A program made the position numbers and the translations under genes. This document shows, one piece after another, positions 12,633 to 15,075 of a stretch of DNA of 15,075 nt. Within the stretch, counting starts at the first letter, position 1, and every line of letters begins with the position of its first letter. The notes under the pieces were generated by a model. That model was not told the DNA's origin and made no database searches. It saw only the letters and a list, made by a program, of their open reading frames with translations. Source of the DNA: Deltaproteobacteria bacterium. Lineage in GTDB: Bacteria > Desulfobacterota > Desulfobaccia > Desulfobaccales > 0-14-0-80-60-11. The stretch covers positions 1 through 15,075 of the forward strand of contig VGSO01000026.1 of the NCBI GenBank assembly GCA_016874945.1, written 5' to 3'.

Positions 12633-14510
12633 ATGGCAGTCAAGCAACCTCGATTTTCCATCTGGTATCTTCTAGTCTTCATGGCGGCGTTGTTTCTCGG
12701 CCAATATTACCTGTCGGCCCGCCAATCCTTCAGCATCACTTACAGCGAATTGCGCCAGTTGGTGGAGGCCAGCGGCGTCAACGACTTGGAAATCAGCCTC
12801 GACTCCATCCAAGGCCGACTTCTTCCTAACGGGGTGGAATGGCTGGCCAAGGCCCGGAAAGAGCCGGAACTCCCCCTGAAGCTGAAAAAACAATTCGACA
12901 AAGACATCACCTTCACCGCGGTGCGCCTGGAAGACCCGGACCTGATAAAGCTCCTGGAAAAACAGGGCTTGAAATACAAGGGCGTCCAGGAAAAAACCTG
13001 GCTCACCGGGCTCCTGTCCTGGGTCTTGCCCATGCTGCTGCTGGTGGGCCTTTGGATTTATTTTTTCCGAAAGATGAGCGGCGGCGCCGGCGGCATCATG
13101 GCCGTGGGCAAGAGCAAGGCCCGCCTCTACACGGAGGACGAAACCAAGATCACCTTTGAGGACGTGGCCGGGGTGGAGGAAGCGGAAGAGGAATTAAGAG
13201 AAATCATCGAATTTTTGAGAACCCCGGCCAAATTCCAGGTGTTGGGCGGCAAGATCCCCAAGGGCGTGCTGCTGGTGGGGCCGCCGGGGACGGGCAAGAC
13301 CCTGCTGGCCCGAGCCGTGGCCGGAGAAGCCGGGGTGCCGTTTTTAAGCCTCACCGGCAGCGATTTCGTGGAGATGTTCGTGGGGGTGGGCGCCGCCCGG
13401 GTGCGGGATCTCTTCGGCCAGGCCGAGGAGAAGGCCCCTTGCATCATCTTCATTGATGAACTGGACGCGGTGGGCAAGGCCCGGGGTCTGAGCCCCCTGG
13501 CGGGGCCGGAGGAGCGGGAAAACACCCTGAATCAGCTCCTTTCGGAAATGGACGGGTTTGACAGCCGCAAAGGGGTGATCATCATGGCGGCCACCAACCG
13601 GCCGGAGATCCTGGACCCGGCCCTCATCCGCCCGGGCCGCTTCGACCGCCACATCCTGGTGGACCGCCCCTCCCTCAAAGGCCGGGAGGACATCCTGAAG
13701 ATTCACACCCGGAACATCAAGCTGGCCCCGGATGTAGATCTGAAAGTCATCGCGGCCCGCACCCCGGGGATGGTGGGCTCGGATCTGGCCAACATCGTCA
13801 ACGAAGCGGCCCTGCTGGCGGCCCGGAAAAACAAGAGCGCGGTGGAGATGGACGACTTCGAGGACTCCATCGACCGGGTGGTGGCGGGTCTGGAGAAGCG
13901 CAACCGCATGATGAATCCCCGGGAAAAGGAGATCGTGGCCTACCACGAAACCGGCCACGCCCTGGTGGCCGAGGCGCTCCCCACTACCGACAAGGTGCAC
14001 AAAGTGTCCATCATCCCCCGGGGCATCGGCGCCCTGGGCTATACTATGCAGCTTCCCACGGAAGACCGCTACCTTATGACTAAAACCGAGCTGGAGGATC
14101 GCATGGCGGTGATGATGGGGGGGCGGGTGGCCGAAGAGTTGGTGTTCCAGGAGATTTCCACCGGCGCCCAGAACGACCTGTACCGGGCCACGGACATCGC
14201 CCGCTCCATGGTCCGGGAGTACGGCATGAGTGAACTGGGGCCGGTCACCTTTGAGCGGGAGCGCCGGCCCCTGTTTATCGAGGTCCCCATGCCCACGGGC
14301 GCCAAGGATTACAGCGAAGTCACGGCCCTGGAGATTGACCGGGCAGTGGCGGCCCTGGTGGAGAAAGCCCACCGGCGGGCCATGGAGGTGCTGGAGAGCC
14401 GCCGGGAGGTCCTGGAAAAGGTGGCCAGGAAGCTATTGGAAAAGGAGGTCTTGGAGGGAGAGGAATTGCGCCAGATCCTTAACGCCCAGGGAAGTCCCCA
14501 ATCTTTATAA
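12633..14510 (+). CDS. ftsH: ATP-dependent zinc metalloprotease FtsH
   Basis: This 625-residue membrane AAA+ protease degrades damaged or short-lived membrane and cytoplasmic proteins as a hexamer. Two membrane helices (about 9-27 and 123-145) enclose a periplasmic domain of about 95 residues. Walker A is GPPGTGKT (216-223), Walker B IIFIDE (271-276), the pore-loop region DFVEMFVGVG (244-253), and the second region of homology runs 315-337 with the arginine finger in RPGRFD. The zinc site is HETGH (438-442) with the third ligand D515 in GAQNDLYRATDIA. The linker after Walker B reads GKARGLSPLAGPEERENTLNQ, where canonical FtsH has a Gly-rich GRxRGxGxGGGxDEREQTLNQ, so this is a divergent paralogue type. 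The C-terminal tail is short. The ATG at 12633 follows GAGG. A small lipoprotein gene follows 43 bp downstream. Confidence 0.96.
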   Translation: MAVKQPRFSIWYLLVFMAALFLGQYYLSARQSFSITYSELRQLVEASGVNDLEISLDSIQGRLLPNGVEWLAKARKEPELPLKLKKQFDKDITFTAVRLEDPDLIKLLEKQGLKYKGVQEKTWLTGLLSWVLPMLLLVGLWIYFFRKMSGGAGGIMAVGKSKARLYTEDETKITFEDVAGVEEAEEELREIIEFLRTPAKFQVLGGKIPKGVLLVGPPGTGKTLLARAVAGEAGVPFLSLTGSDFVEMFVGVGAARVRDLFGQAEEKAPCIIFIDELDAVGKARGLSPLAGPEERENTLNQLLSEMDGFDSRKGVIIMAATNRPEILDPALIRPGRFDRHILVDRPSLKGREDILKIHTRNIKLAPDVDLKVIAARTPGMVGSDLANIVNEAALLAARKNKSAVEMDDFEDSIDRVVAGLEKRNRMMNPREKEIVAYHETGHALVAEALPTTDKVHKVSIIPRGIGALGYTMQLPTEDRYLMTKTELEDRMAVMMGGRVAEELVFQEISTGAQNDLYRATDIARSMVREYGMSELGPVTFERERRPLFIEVPMPTGAKDYSEVTALEIDRAVAALVEKAHRRAMEVLESRREVLEKVARKLLEKEVLEGEELRQILNAQGSPQSL

Positions 14511-14553
14511 CCTCGCGTCAGGACGCAAAGAACGCTAAAGGAAGAACCTCACC

Positions 14554-14958
14554 ATGACGAAAAACAATCTTTTCAAGTTTATTGCCAGTGTTGCTTTTAT
14601 ACTTATCCTGGGAGGCTGCGCCGGGGTCCAACCCGATCCCACGGTCAGCTTCGAACAAATGCTCACCACCGCGGGGTTCCGCCTGAAGGCGGCGGACACC
14701 CCCGAGAAGCTGGCCCGTCTCCAAACCCTGCCCACCCGGCGCATCGTGCCCCGGACCAAGGACGGCCGGGTTTATTATTTGTTCGCCGATCCCGATCAAA
14801 AGGCTTTGTATGTGGGCGATGCCCAGGCTTACCAAAACTATCTTGACCTGCGGATGGCCAAGCAGGACGCCGAGGAACATTACCACTCCCCCGGGGAGCG
14901 TATGGGGCAGATGGAGATGGACTACGAATTCTCCATGGAAATGGACGAAGGGCGGTGA
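14554..14958 (+). CDS. Small lipoprotein of unknown function
   Basis: The protein is 134 aa. A basic-hydrophobic signal (1-18) leads to the lipobox LGGC (19-22), so Cys22 should be lipidated and the protein anchored in the inner or outer membrane. The mature part has a conserved-looking core, LPTRRIVPRTKDGRVYYLF followed by ADPDQKALYVGDAQAYQNYL. It resembles small proteobacterial lipoproteins with a YVGDxxAYxxY motif. The C-terminus is rich in Met, Glu and Asp. The ATG follows AAGGAAG. Only 43 bp separate it from ftsH, so it may be cotranscribed, although a GCGTC-AG-GACGC mini-hairpin lies between. Function unknown. Confidence 0.85.
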   Translation: MTKNNLFKFIASVAFILILGGCAGVQPDPTVSFEQMLTTAGFRLKAADTPEKLARLQTLPTRRIVPRTKDGRVYYLFADPDQKALYVGDAQAYQNYLDLRMAKQDAEEHYHSPGERMGQMEMDYEFSMEMDEGR

Positions 14959-14967
14959 TTGGCGAGG

Positions 14968-15007
14968 CGGGGCTAATTGGGGTGGCACAGGCTTTCCAGC
15001 CCCGTGC
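14968..15007. repeat. REP-like hairpin after the lipoprotein gene
   Basis: CGGGGCT (14968-14974) can pair with AGCCCCG (14998-15004). Alternatively GCACAGGCT (14985-14993) pairs with AGCC...GTGC (14998-15007). The part at 14984-15007 is an inverted copy of the hairpin at 5038-5060. It may act as a weak terminator, as TTTT follows about 10 nt later. Confidence 0.5.
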
Positions 15008-15052
15008 AAATCGAGTTTTCCATTCTATTGTCCTGAAAAGTTCCTGAGACTT

Positions 15053-15075
15053 GGTGGCACATCGCGGCCTAAAGG
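15053..15075. repeat. Inverted copy of the GCGGCC hairpin repeat, cut by the window end
   Basis: Its reverse complement matches 5155-5177 at 22 of 23 bases. The distal arm of the hairpin lies beyond the window. Confidence 0.6.

Overview
The window looks like chromosomal DNA of an anaerobic, sulfur-cycling Desulfobacterota bacterium, perhaps a Desulfobacca-like or syntrophic lineage. I infer this from the moderately high GC, a sigma-54 enhancer-binding regulator, a multiheme cytochrome c/b quinone-type redox protein, a DsrE-like protein and a TauE/SafE exporter operon. No ribosomal RNA or marker gene fixes the taxonomy. I see no tRNA, rRNA, CRISPR array or transposase.

Layout. (1) 1-697, minus: 5' part of a family III (CaiB/BaiF) CoA-transferase, cut by the window edge. 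(2) 698-1318: long intergenic gap. (3) 1319-3193, minus: PAS-GAF-AAA+-Fis sigma-54 activator. (4) 3445-4572, minus: exported MsrA-MsrB fusion. (5) 4573-5315: repeat-rich gap with nested palindromes and a 246-bp unit bounded by 17-bp inverted repeats. (6) 5316-6442, plus: DUF2953-like membrane protein and a GerW/YtfJ-family protein, a pair known from spore-formers, flanked by two direct copies of a 40-bp hairpin repeat. (7) 6593-9538, minus: an operon with a DsrE-like protein, then a signal-peptide monoheme piece, then a 7-heme/cytochrome b piece. It starts at a near-consensus sigma-54 promoter (9578-9593) and ends at a strong intrinsic terminator (6528-6558). (8) 10056-12272, plus: TauE/SafE permease, PF09608-type membrane-anchored protein and universal stress protein, tightly packed and closed by a terminator (12328-12359). 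(9) 12633-14958, plus: FtsH protease with a good sigma-70 promoter, followed by a small lipoprotein. (10) 14959-15075: REP-like repeats again, in inverted orientation relative to those near 5.0 kb.

Main discovery candidate. The two cytochrome pieces are in the same reading frame and separated by one TGA codon (8782-8780) and six sense codons. The upstream piece carries the only signal peptide. The downstream piece has seven CXXCH motifs that must be exported to receive haem, but it has no signal peptide, no ribosome binding site and no ATG near its start. Directly after the TGA the mRNA can form a perfect 8-bp hairpin with an AGUU loop, 16 nt downstream, which has the geometry expected of a bacterial SECIS element. 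The simplest reading is one 837-residue CbcL-like octahaem c / dihaem b protein with selenocysteine at position 109.

How the parts may work together: the sigma-54 promoter and activator suggest conditional expression of a quinone-linked electron-transfer protein with a DsrE-like partner. The divergent TauE/PF09608/Usp operon may export sulfite or another sulfur oxyanion. These functional links are inference.
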